NCBI GenBank assembly: GCA_027704905.1
Contig: JANIIK010000775.1
Span: forward strand, 124,001 to 188,000
Source of the DNA: Muraenolepis orangiensis
Lineage: Eukaryota > Chordata > Actinopteri > Gadiformes > Muraenolepididae
Direction of reading: 5' to 3'
DNA length: 64,000 bases
Within the stretch, counting starts at the first letter, position 1. The number at the start of each line of letters is the position of its first letter. Under the pieces are notes generated by a model, which saw only the letters and a program-made list of their open reading frames with translations, was not told the DNA's origin and made no database searches. This document shows positions 40,711 to 54,200 of this stretch, one piece after another. A program made the position numbers and the translations under genes.

Positions 40711-43700
40711 CTTATCCGACATTGTGTGCCAATATTCAGATTGGAGATGGAATGTGTGTGGGTCAGGAACAGTGCTCATAGTCATACACTTATCCGACAT
40801 TGAGTGCTTATTTTTGGATGGGAAATGGAGTGTGTGTGGGGGTCAGTACCAGTGCTTTTAGTCAAACACTCATCCGACAGTTTGTGCCCATATTGGGATT
40901 GGAGATGGACTGTGTGTGGGGGTGAGGACCAGTGCTTTTAGTCTTACAATCATCCGACATTGAGTGCCTATATTCGGATTGGAGATGGAGTGTGTGTGGG
41001 GTCAGGACCAGTGCTCATAGTCATACACTCATCTGACATTGTGTGGCTATATTCGGATTGGAGATGGAGTTTGTGTGGGGGTGAGGACCAGTGCTTTTAT
41101 TCAAACATTCATCCGACATTGTGTGCCTATATTCGGATTGGTGATGGAGTGTGTGTGGGGGTCAGGACCAGTGCTTTTAGTCATACACACATCCGACATT
41201 GAGTGCCTATATTCGGATTGGAGATGGAGTGTGTGGGGGTCAGGACCAGTGCTCATAGTCATACACTTATCCGACAGTTTGTGCCCATATTCGGATTGGA
41301 GATGGACTGTGTGTGGGGGTGAGGACCAGTGCTTTTAGTCTTACAATCATCCGACATTGAGTGACTATATTCGGAATGGAGATGGAGTGTGTGTGGGGTC
41401 AGGACCAGTGCTCATAGTCATACACTCATCTGACATTGTGTGGCTATATTCGGATTGGAGATGGAGTTTGTGTGGGGGTGAGGACCAGTGCTTTTATTCA
41501 AACATACATCCGACATTGTGTGCTTATATTCCGATTGGAGATGGAGTTTGTGTGGGCATGAGGACCAGTGCTTTTAGTTAAACATTCATCCGACAATGTG
41601 TGCCTATATTCGGATTGGAGTTGGAGTGTGTGGGGGGGTCAGGTCCAGTGCTTTTAGTCATACACACATCCGACATTGAGTGCCTATTTTCAGATTGGAG
41701 ATGGAGTGTGTGGGGGTCAGGACCAGTGCTCATTGTCATACACTTATCCAACATTGTGTGCCTATATTCGGATTGGAGATGGAGTTTGTGTGGGGGTGAG
41801 GACCAGTGCTTTTATTCAAACATTCATCCGACATTGTGTGCCTATATTCGGATTGGTGATGGAGTGTGTGTGGGGGTCAGGACCAGTGCTTTTAGTCATA
41901 CACACATCCGACATTGAGTGCCTATTTTCGGATTGGAGATAGAGTGTGTGGGGGTCAGGACCAGTGCTCATTGTCATACACTTATCCAACATTGTGTTCC
42001 TATATTCGGATTGGAGATGGAGTGTGTGGGGGTCAGGACCAGTGCTCATTGTCATACACTTATCCAACATTGTGTGCTTATATTCCGATTGGAGATGGAG
42101 TTTGTGTGGGGGTGAGGACCAGTGCTTTTAGTTAAACATTCATACGACAATGTGTGCTTATATTCGGATTGGAGTTGGAGTGTGTGTGGGGGTCAGGACC
42201 AGTGCTTTTAGTCATACACACATCCAACATTGAATACCTATTTTCAGATTGGAGATGGAGTGTGTGGGGGTCAGGACCAGTGCTCATTGTCATACACTTA
42301 TCCAACATTGTGTGCCTATATTCGGATTGGAGATGGAGTTTGTGTGGGGGTGAGGACCAGTGCTTTTAGTCAAACACTCATCCAACAGTTTGTGCCCATA
42401 TTCGGATTGCAGATGGACTGTGTGTGGGGGTGAGGACCAGTGCTTTTAGTCTTACAATCATCCGAGAATTGAGTGCCTATATTCGGATTGGAGATGGAGT
42501 GTGTGTGGGGTCAGGACCAGTGCTCATAGTCATACACTCATCTGACATTGTGTGGCTATATTCGGATTGGAGATGGAGTTTGTGTGGGGGTGAGGACCAG
42601 TGCTTTTATTCAAACATTCATCCGACATTGTGTGCCTATATTCGGATTGGTGATGGAGTGTGTGTGGGGGTCAGGACCAGTGCTTTTAGTCATACACACA
42701 TCCGACATTGAGTGCCTATATTCGGATTGGAGATGGAGTGTGTGGGGGTCAGGACCAGTGCTCATAGTCATACACTTATCCGACAGTTTGTGCCCATATT
42801 CGGATTGGAGATGGACTGTGTGTGGGGGTGAGGACCAGTGCTTTTAGTCTTACAATCATCCGACATTGAGTGACTATATTCGGAATGGAGATGGAGTGTG
42901 TGTGGGGTCAGGACCAGTGCTCATAGTCATACACTCATCTGACATTGTGTGGCTATATTCGGATTGGAGATGGAGTTTGTGTGGGGGTGAGGACCAGTGC
43001 TTTTATTCAAACATACATCCGACATTGTGTGCTTATATTCCGATTGGAGATGGAGTTTGTGTGGGCATGAGGACTAGTGCTTTTAGTTAAACATTCATCC
43101 GACAATGTGTGCCTATATTCGGATTGGAGTTGGAGTGTGTGGGGGGGTCAGGTCCAGTGCTTTTAGTCATACACACATCCGACATTGAGTGCCTATTTTC
43201 AGATTGGAGATGGAGTGTGTGGGGGTCAGGACCAGTGCTCATTGTCATACACTTATCCAACATTGTGTGCCTATATTCGGATTGGAGATGGAGTTTGTGT
43301 GGGGGTGAGGACCAGTGCTTTTATTCAAACATTCATCCGACATTGTGTGCCTATATTCGGATTGGTGATGGAGTGTGTGTGGGGGTCAGGACCAGTGCTT
43401 TTAGTCATACACACATCCGACATTGAGTGCCTATTTTCGGATTGGAGATAGAGTGTGTGGGGGTCAGGACCAGTGCTCATTGTCATACACTTATCCAACA
43501 TTGTGTTCCTATATTCGGATTGGAGATGGAGTGTGTGGGGGTCAGGACCAGTGCTCATTGTCATACACTTATCTAACATTGTGTGCTTATATTCCGATTG
43601 GAGATGGAGTTTGTGTGGGGGTGAGGACCAGTGCTTTTAGTTAAACATTCATACGACAATGTGTGCTTATATTCGGATTGGAGTTGGAGTGTGTGTGGGG

Positions 43701-45012
43701 GTCAGGACCAGTGCTTTTAGTCATACACACATCCAACATTGAATACCTATTTTCAGATTGGAGATGGAGTGTGTGGGGGTCAGGACCAGTGCTCATTGTC
43801 ATACACTTATCCAACATTGTGTGCCTATATTCGGATTGGAGATGGAGTTTGTGTGGGGGTGAGGACCAGTGCTTTTAGTCAAACACTCATCCAACAGTTT
43901 GTGCCCATATTCGGATTGCAGATGGACTGTGTGTGGGGGTGAGGACCAGTGCTTTTAGTCTTACAATCATCCGAGAATTGAGTGCCTATATTCGGATTGG
44001 AGATGGAGTGTGTGTGGGGTCAGGACCAGTGCTCATAGTCATACACTCATCTGACATTGTGTGGCTATATTCGGATTGGAGATGGAGTTTGTGTGGGGGT
44101 GAGGACCAGTGCTTTTATTCAAACATTCATCCGACATTGTGTGCCTATATTCGGATTGGTGATGGAGTGTGTGTGGGGGACAGGACCAGTGCTTTTAGTC
44201 ATACACACATCCGACATTGAGTGCCTATATTCGGATTGGAGATGGAGTGTGTGGGGGTCAGGACCAGTGCTCATAGTCATACACTTATCCGACATTGTGT
44301 GCCAATATTCAGATTGGAGATGGAATGTGTGTGGGTCAGGAACAGTGCTCATAGTCATACACTTATCCGACATTGAGTGCTTATTTTTGGATGGGAAATG
44401 GAGTGTGTGTGGGGGTCAGTACCAGTGCTTTTAGTCAAACACTCATCCGACAGTTTGTGCCCATATTGGGATTGGAGATGGACTGTGTGTGGGGGTGAGG
44501 ACCAGTGCTTTTAGTCTTACAATCATCCGACATTGAGTGCCTATATTCGGATTGGAGATGGAGTGTGTGTGGGGTCAGGACCAGTGCTCATAGTCATACA
44601 CTCATCTGACATTGTGTGGCTATATTCGGATTGGAGATGGAGTTTGTGTGGGGGTGAGGACCAGTGCTTTTATTCAAACATACATCCGACATTGTGTGCC
44701 TATATTCGGATTGGTGATGGAGTGAGTGTGGGGGTCAGGACCAGTGCTTTTACTCATACACACATCCGACATTGAGTGCCTATTTTCGGATTGGAGATGG
44801 AGTGTGTGGGGGTCAGGACCAGTGCTCATTGTCATACACTTATCCAACATTGTGAGCCTATATTCGGATTGGAGATGGAGTGTGTGGGGGTCAGGACCAG
44901 TGCTCATAGTCATACACTTATCCGACATTGTGTGCTTCTATTCCGATTGGAGATGGAGTTTGTGTGAGGGTGAGGACCAGTGCTTTTAGTTAAACATTCA
45001 TCCGACAATGTG
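38820..45012 (+). repeat. 6193-bp (78-unit) super-repeat, copy 1
   Basis: Every marker from about 38820 to 45400 reappears exactly 6193 bp later. The unit is a composite: equivalent points of the 1509-bp family inside it are spaced 2064, 1509 and 2620 bp apart (26, 19 and 33 units; 78 in total). Private substitutions are inherited by copy 2: T at 39502 and 45695, T at 40001 and 46194, T at 43075 and 49268, A at 44180 and 50373. The one difference I found is A at 38872 against T at 45065. Confidence 0.92.
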
Positions 45013-48000
45013 TGCCCATATTCGGATTGCAGATGGACTGTGTGTGGGGGTGAGGACCAGTGCTTTTAGTCTTACAATCATCCGAGAATTGAGTGCCTAT
45101 ATTCGGATTGGAGATGGAGTGTGTGTGGGGTCAGGACCAGTGCTCATAGTCATACACTCATCTGACATTGTGTGGCTATATTCGGATTGGAGATGGAGTT
45201 TGTGTGGGGGTGAGGACCAGTGCTTTTATTCAAACATTCATCCGACATTGTGTGCCTATATTCGGATTGGTGATGGAGTGTGTGTGGGGGTCAGGACCAG
45301 TGCTTTTAGTCATACACACATCCGACATTGAGTGCCTATATTCGGATTGGAGATGGAGTGTGTGGGGGTCAGGACCAGTGCTCATAGTCATACACTTATC
45401 CGACAGTTTGTGCCCATATTCGGATTGGAGATGGACTGTGTGTGGGGGTGAGGACCAGTGCTTTTAGTCTTACAATCATCCGACATTGAGTGACTATATT
45501 CGGAATGGAGATGGAGTGTGTGTGGGGTCAGGACCAGTGCTCATAGTCATACACTCATCTGACATTGTGTGGCTATATTCGGATTGGAGATGGAGTTTGT
45601 GTGGGGGTGAGGACCAGTGCTTTTATTCAAACATACATCCGACATTGTGTGCTTATATTCCGATTGGAGATGGAGTTTGTGTGGGCATGAGGACTAGTGC
45701 TTTTAGTTAAACATTCATCCGACAATGTGTGCCTATATTCGGATTGGAGTTGGAGTGTGTGGGGGGGTCAGGTCCAGTGCTTTTAGTCATACACACATCC
45801 GACATTGAGTGCCTATTTTCAGATTGGAGATGGAGTGTGTGGGGGTCAGGACCAGTGCTCATTGTCATACACTTATCCAACATTGTGTGCCTATATTCGG
45901 ATTGGAGATGGAGTTTGTGTGGGGGTGAGGACCAGTGCTTTTATTCAAACATTCATCCGACATTGTGTGCCTATATTCGGATTGGTGATGGAGTGTGTGT
46001 GGGGGTCAGGACCAGTGCTTTTAGTCATACACACATCCGACATTGAGTGCCTATTTTCGGATTGGAGATAGAGTGTGTGGGGGTCAGGACCAGTGCTCAT
46101 TGTCATACACTTATCCAACATTGTGTTCCTATATTCGGATTGGAGATGGAGTGTGTGGGGGTCAGGACCAGTGCTCATTGTCATACACTTATCTAACATT
46201 GTGTGCTTATATTCCGATTGGAGATGGAGTTTGTGTGGGGGTGAGGACCAGTGCTTTTAGTTAAACATTCATACGACAATGTGTGCTTATATTCGGATTG
46301 GAGTTGGAGTGTGTGTGGGGGTCAGGACCAGTGCTTTTAGTCATACACACATCCAACATTGAATACCTATTTTCAGATTGGAGATGGAGTGTGTGGGGGT
46401 CAGGACCAGTGCTCATTGTCATACACTTATCCAACATTGTGTGCCTATATTCGGATTGGAGATGGAGTTTGTGTGGGGGTGAGGACCAGTGCTTTTAGTC
46501 AAACACTCATCCAACAGTTTGTGCCCATATTCGGATTGCAGATGGACTGTGTGTGGGGGTGAGGACCAGTGCTTTTAGTCTTACAATCATCCGAGAATTG
46601 AGTGCCTATATTCGGATTGGAGATGGAGTGTGTGTGGGGTCAGGACCAGTGCTCATAGTCATACACTCATCTGACATTGTGTGGCTATATTCGGATTGGA
46701 GATGGAGTTTGTGTGGGGGTGAGGACCAGTGCTTTTATTCAAACATTCATCCGACATTGTGTGCCTATATTCGGATTGGTGATGGAGTGTGTGTGGGGGT
46801 CAGGACCAGTGCTTTTAGTCATACACACATCCGACATTGAGTGCCTATATTCGGATTGGAGATGGAGTGTGTGGGGGTCAGGACCAGTGCTCATAGTCAT
46901 ACACTTATCCGACATTGTGTGCCAATATTCAGATTGGAGATGGAATGTGTGTGGGTCAGGAACAGTGCTCATAGTCATACACTTATCCGACATTGAGTGC
47001 TTATTTTTGGATGGGAAATGGAGTGTGTGTGGGGGTCAGTACCAGTGCTTTTAGTCAAACACTCATCCGACAGTTTGTGCCCATATTGGGATTGGAGATG
47101 GACTGTGTGTGGGGGTGAGGACCAGTGCTTTTAGTCTTACAATCATCCGACATTGAGTGCCTATATTCGGATTGGAGATGGAGTGTGTGTGGGGTCAGGA
47201 CCAGTGCTCATAGTCATACACTCATCTGACATTGTGTGGCTATATTCGGATTGGAGATGGAGTTTGTGTGGGGGTGAGGACCAGTGCTTTTATTCAAACA
47301 TTCATCCGACATTGTGTGCCTATATTCGGATTGGTGATGGAGTGTGTGTGGGGGTCAGGACCAGTGCTTTTAGTCATACACACATCCGACATTGAGTGCC
47401 TATATTCGGATTGGAGATGGAGTGTGTGGGGGTCAGGACCAGTGCTCATAGTCATACACTTATCCGACAGTTTGTGCCCATATTCGGATTGGAGATGGAC
47501 TGTGTGTGGGGGTGAGGACCAGTGCTTTTAGTCTTACAATCATCCGACATTGAGTGACTATATTCGGAATGGAGATGGAGTGTGTGTGGGGTCAGGACCA
47601 GTGCTCATAGTCATACACTCATCTGACATTGTGTGGCTATATTCGGATTGGAGATGGAGTTTGTGTGGGGGTGAGGACCAGTGCTTTTATTCAAACATAC
47701 ATCCGACATTGTGTGCTTATATTCCGATTGGAGATGGAGTTTGTGTGGGCATGAGGACCAGTGCTTTTAGTTAAACATTCATCCGACAATGTGTGCCTAT
47801 ATTCGGATTGGAGTTGGAGTGTGTGGGGGGGTCAGGTCCAGTGCTTTTAGTCATACACACATCCGACATTGAGTGCCTATTTTCAGATTGGAGATGGAGT
47901 GTGTGGGGGTCAGGACCAGTGCTCATTGTCATACACTTATCCAACATTGTGTGCCTATATTCGGATTGGAGATGGAGTTTGTGTGGGGGTGAGGACCAGT

Positions 48001-51000
48001 GCTTTTATTCAAACATTCATCCGACATTGTGTGCCTATATTCGGATTGGTGATGGAGTGTGTGTGGGGGTCAGGACCAGTGCTTTTAGTCATACACACAT
48101 CCGACATTGAGTGCCTATTTTCGGATTGGAGATAGAGTGTGTGGGGGTCAGGACCAGTGCTCATTGTCATACACTTATCCAACATTGTGTTCCTATATTC
48201 GGATTGGAGATGGAGTGTGTGGGGGTCAGGACCAGTGCTCATTGTCATACACTTATCCAACATTGTGTGCTTATATTCCGATTGGAGATGGAGTTTGTGT
48301 GGGGGTGAGGACCAGTGCTTTTAGTTAAACATTCATACGACAATGTGTGCTTATATTCGGATTGGAGTTGGAGTGTGTGTGGGGGTCAGGACCAGTGCTT
48401 TTAGTCATACACACATCCAACATTGAATACCTATTTTCAGATTGGAGATGGAGTGTGTGGGGGTCAGGACCAGTGCTCATTGTCATACACTTATCCAACA
48501 TTGTGTGCCTATATTCGGATTGGAGATGGAGTTTGTGTGGGGGTGAGGACCAGTGCTTTTAGTCAAACACTCATCCAACAGTTTGTGCCCATATTCGGAT
48601 TGCAGATGGACTGTGTGTGGGGGTGAGGACCAGTGCTTTTAGTCTTACAATCATCCGAGAATTGAGTGCCTATATTCGGATTGGAGATGGAGTGTGTGTG
48701 GGGTCAGGACCAGTGCTCATAGTCATACACTCATCTGACATTGTGTGGCTATATTCGGATTGGAGATGGAGTTTGTGTGGGGGTGAGGACCAGTGCTTTT
48801 ATTCAAACATTCATCCGACATTGTGTGCCTATATTCGGATTGGTGATGGAGTGTGTGTGGGGGTCAGGACCAGTGCTTTTAGTCATACACACATCCGACA
48901 TTGAGTGCCTATATTCGGATTGGAGATGGAGTGTGTGGGGGTCAGGACCAGTGCTCATAGTCATACACTTATCCGACAGTTTGTGCCCATATTCGGATTG
49001 GAGATGGACTGTGTGTGGGGGTGAGGACCAGTGCTTTTAGTCTTACAATCATCCGACATTGAGTGACTATATTCGGAATGGAGATGGAGTGTGTGTGGGG
49101 TCAGGACCAGTGCTCATAGTCATACACTCATCTGACATTGTGTGGCTATATTCGGATTGGAGATGGAGTTTGTGTGGGGGTGAGGACCAGTGCTTTTATT
49201 CAAACATACATCCGACATTGTGTGCTTATATTCCGATTGGAGATGGAGTTTGTGTGGGCATGAGGACTAGTGCTTTTAGTTAAACATTCATCCGACAATG
49301 TGTGCCTATATTCGGATTGGAGTTGGAGTGTGTGGGGGGGTCAGGTCCAGTGCTTTTAGTCATACACACATCCGACATTGAGTGCCTATTTTCAGATTGG
49401 AGATGGAGTGTGTGGGGGTCAGGACCAGTGCTCATTGTCATACACTTATCCAACATTGTGTGCCTATATTCGGATTGGAGATGGAGTTTGTGTGGGGGTG
49501 AGGACCAGTGCTTTTATTCAAACATTCATCCGACATTGTGTGCCTATATTCGGATTGGTGATGGAGTGTGTGTGGGGGTCAGGACCAGTGCTTTTAGTCA
49601 TACACACATCCGACATTGAGTGCCTATTTTCGGATTGGAGATAGAGTGTGTGGGGGTCAGGACCAGTGCTCATTGTCATACACTTATCCAACATTGTGTT
49701 CCTATATTCGGATTGGAGATGGAGTGTGTGGGGGTCAGGACCAGTGCTCATTGTCATACACTTATCTAACATTGTGTGCTTATATTCCGATTGGAGATGG
49801 AGTTTGTGTGGGGGTGAGGACCAGTGCTTTTAGTTAAACATTCATACGACAATGTGTGCTTATATTCGGATTGGAGTTGGAGTGTGTGTGGGGGTCAGGA
49901 CCAGTGCTTTTAGTCATACACACATCCAACATTGAATACCTATTTTCAGATTGGAGATGGAGTGTGTGGGGGTCAGGACCAGTGCTCATTGTCATACACT
50001 TATCCAACATTGTGTGCCTATATTCGGATTGGAGATGGAGTTTGTGTGGGGGTGAGGACCAGTGCTTTTAGTCAAACACTCATCCAACAGTTTGTGCCCA
50101 TATTCGGATTGCAGATGGACTGTGTGTGGGGGTGAGGACCAGTGCTTTTAGTCTTACAATCATCCGAGAATTGAGTGCCTATATTCGGATTGGAGATGGA
50201 GTGTGTGTGGGGTCAGGACCAGTGCTCATAGTCATACACTCATCTGACATTGTGTGGCTATATTCGGATTGGAGATGGAGTTTGTGTGGGGGTGAGGACC
50301 AGTGCTTTTATTCAAACATTCATCCGACATTGTGTGCCTATATTCGGATTGGTGATGGAGTGTGTGTGGGGGACAGGACCAGTGCTTTTAGTCATACACA
50401 CATCCGACATTGAGTGCCTATATTCGGATTGGAGATGGAGTGTGTGGGGGTCAGGACCAGTGCTCATAGTCATACACTTATCCGACATTGTGTGCCAATA
50501 TTCAGATTGGAGATGGAATGTGTGTGGGTCAGGAACAGTGCTCATAGTCATACACTTATCCGACATTGAGTGCTTATTTTTGGATGGGAAATGGAGTGTG
50601 TGTGGGGGTCAGTACCAGTGCTTTTAGTCAAACACTCATCCGACAGTTTGTGCCCATATTGGGATTGGAGATGGACTGTGTGTGGGGGTGAGGACCAGTG
50701 CTTTTAGTCTTACAATCATCCGACATTGAGTGCCTATATTCGGATTGGAGATGGAGTGTGTGTGGGGTCAGGACCAGTGCTCATAGTCATACACTCATCT
50801 GACATTGTGTGGCTATATTCGGATTGGAGATGGAGTTTGTGTGGGGGTGAGGACCAGTGCTTTTATTCAAACATACATCCGACATTGTGTGCCTATATTC
50901 GGATTGGTGATGGAGTGAGTGTGGGGGTCAGGACCAGTGCTTTTACTCATACACACATCCGACATTGAGTGCCTATTTTCGGATTGGAGATGGAGTGTGT

Positions 51001-51205
51001 GGGGGTCAGGACCAGTGCTCATTGTCATACACTTATCCAACATTGTGAGCCTATATTCGGATTGGAGATGGAGTGTGTGGGGGTCAGGACCAGTGCTCAT
51101 AGTCATACACTTATCCGACATTGTGTGCTTCTATTCCGATTGGAGATGGAGTTTGTGTGAGGGTGAGGACCAGTGCTTTTAGTTAAACATTCATCCGACA
51201 ATGTG
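45013..51205 (+). repeat. 6193-bp (78-unit) super-repeat, copy 2
   Basis: It is the near-identical partner of 38820-45012. Identity to the first copy continues to about 51593, so the matching run is longer than one period, as expected for a tandem duplication. It includes units not found in the plain 1509-bp repeat: gtgagtgtgggggtcagg with ttttactcatacacac, and gcttctattccgattgg with tgtgagggtgagg. The near-identity implies recent amplification or ongoing gene conversion, or a duplicated assembly segment. Confidence 0.9.
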
Positions 51206-51206
51206 T

Positions 51207-54200
51207 GCCCATATTCGGATTGCAGATGGACTGTGTGTGGGGGTGAGGACCAGTGCTTTTAGTCTTACAATCATCCGAGAATTGAGTGCCTATATTCGGA
51301 TTGGAGATGGAGTGTGTGTGGGGTCAGGACCAGTGCTCATAGTCATACACTCATCTGACATTGTGTGGCTATATTCGGATTGGAGATGGAGTTTGTGTGG
51401 GGGTGAGGACCAGTGCTTTTATTCAAACATTCATCCGACATTGTGTGCCTATATTCGGATTGGTGATGGAGTGTGTGTGGGGGTCAGGACCAGTGCTTTT
51501 AGTCATACACACATCCGACATTGAGTGCCTATATTCGGATTGGAGATGGAGTGTGTGGGGGTCAGGACCAGTGCTCATAGTCATACACTTATCCGACATT
51601 GTGTGCCAATATTCAGATTGGAGATGGAATGTGTGTGGGTCAGGAACAGTGCTCATAGTCATACACTTATCCGACATTGAGTGCTTATTTTGGATGGGAA
51701 ATGGAGTGTGTGTGGGGGTCAGTACCAGTGCTTTTAGTCAAACACTCATCCGACAGTTTGTGCCCATATTGGGATTGGAGATGGACTGTGTGTGGGGGTG
51801 AGGACCAGTGCTTTTAGTCTTACAATCATCCGACATTGAGTGCCTATATTCGGATTGGAGATGGAGTGTGTGTGGGGTCAGGACCAGTGCTCATAGTCAT
51901 ACACTCATCTGACATTGTGTGGCTATATTCGGATTGGAGATGGAGTTTGTGTGGGGGTGAGGACCAGTGCTTTTATTCAAACATACATCCGACATTGTGT
52001 GCCTATATTCGGATTGGTGATGGAGTGAGTGTGGGGGTCAGGACCAGTGCTTTTACTCATACACACATCCGACATTGAGTGCCTATTTTCGGATTGGAGA
52101 TGGAGTGTGTGGGGGTCAGGACCAGTGCTCATTGTCATACACTTATCCAACATTGTGAGCCTATATTCGGATTGGAGATGGAGTGTGTGGGGGTCAGGAC
52201 CAGTGCTCATAGTCATACACTTATCCGACATTGTGTGCTTCTATTCCGATTGGAGATGGAGTTTGTGTGAGGGTGAGGACCAGTGCTTTTAGTTAAACAT
52301 TCATCCGACAATGTGTGCCTATATTCGGATTGGAGTTGGAGTGTGTGTGGGGGTCAGGTCCAGTGCTTTTAGTCATACACACATCCGACATTGAGTGCCT
52401 ATTTTCGGATTGGAGATGGAGTGTGTGGGGGTCAGGACCAGTGCTCATTGTCATACACTTATCCAACATTGTGTGCCTATATTCGGATTGGAGATGGAGT
52501 TTGTGTGGGGGTGAGGACCAGTGCTTTTATTCAAACATTCATCCGACATTGTGTGCCTATATTCGGGTTGGTGATGGAGTGTGTGTGGGGGTCAGGACCA
52601 GTGCATTTAGTCAAACATTCATCCGAAATTGAGTGCCTATATTCGGATTGGAGATGGAGTGTGTGTGGTTTCAGGACCAGTTCTCATAGTCTTACACTTA
52701 TCCGACATTGTGTGCCAATATTCGGATTGGAGATGGAATGTGTGTGGGTCAGGAACAGTGCTCATAGTCATACACTTATCCGACATTGAGTGCTTATTTT
52801 TGGATGGGAAATGGAGTGTGTGTGGGGGTCAGTACCAGTGCTTTTAGTCAAACACTCATCCGACAGTTTGTGCCCATATTCGGATTGGAGATGGACTGTG
52901 TGTGGGGGTGAGGACCAGTGCTTTTAGTCTTACAATCATCCGACATTGAGTGACTATATTCGGATTGGAGATGGAGTGTGTGTGGGGTCAGGACCAGTGC
53001 TCATAGTCATACACTCATCTGACATTGTGTGGCTATATTCGGATTGGAGATGGAGTTTGTGTGGGGGTGAGGACCAGTGCTTTTATTCAAACATACATCC
53101 GACATTGTGTGCTTATATTCCGATTGGAGATGGAGTTTGTGTGGGCATGAGGACCAGTGCTTTTAGTTAAACATTCATCCGACAATGTGTGCCTATATTC
53201 GGATTGGAGTTGGAGTGTGTGGGGGGGTCAGGTCCAGTGCTTTTAGTCATACACACATCCGACATTGAGTGCCTATTTTCAGATTGGAGATGGAGTGTGT
53301 GGGGGTCAGGACCAGTGCTCATTGTCATACACTTATCCAACATTGTGTGCCTATATTCGGATTGGAGATGGAGTTTGTGTGGGGGTGAGGACCAGTGCTT
53401 TTATTCAAACATTCATCCGACATTGTGTGCCTATATTCGGATTGGTGATGGAGTGTGTGTGGGGGTCAGGACCAGTGCTTTTAGTCATACACACATCCGA
53501 CATTGAGTGCCTATTTTCGGATTGGAGATAGAGTGTGTGGGGGTCAGGACCAGTGCTCATTGTCATACACTTATCCAACATTGTTTTCCTATATTCGGAT
53601 TGGAGATGGAGTGTGTGGGGGTCAGGACCAGTGCTCATTGTCATACACTTATCCAACATTGTGTGCTTATATTCCGATTGGAGATGGAATTTGTGTGGGG
53701 GTGAGGACCAGTGCTTTTAGTTAAACATTCATACGACAATGTGTGCTTATATTCGGATTGGAGTTGGAGTGTGTGTGGGGGTCAGGACCAGTGCTTTTAG
53801 TCATACACACATCCAACATTGAATACCTATTTTCAGATTGGAGATGGAGTGTGTGGGGGTCAGGACCAGTGCTCATTGTCATACACTTATCCAACATTGT
53901 GTGCCTATATTCGGATTGGAGATGGAGTTTGTGTGGGGGTGAGGACCAGTGCTTTTAGTCAAACACTCATCCAACAGTTTGTGCCCATATTCGGATTGCA
54001 GATGGACTGTGTGTGGGGGTGAGGACCAGTGCTTTTAGTCTTACAATCATCCGAGAATTGAGTGCCTATATTCGGATTGGAGATGGAGTGTGTGTGGGGT
54101 CAGGACCAGTGCTCATAGTCATACACTCATCTGACATTGTGTGGCTATATTCGGATTGGAGATGGAGTTTGTGTGGGGGTGAGGACCAGTGCTTTTATTC

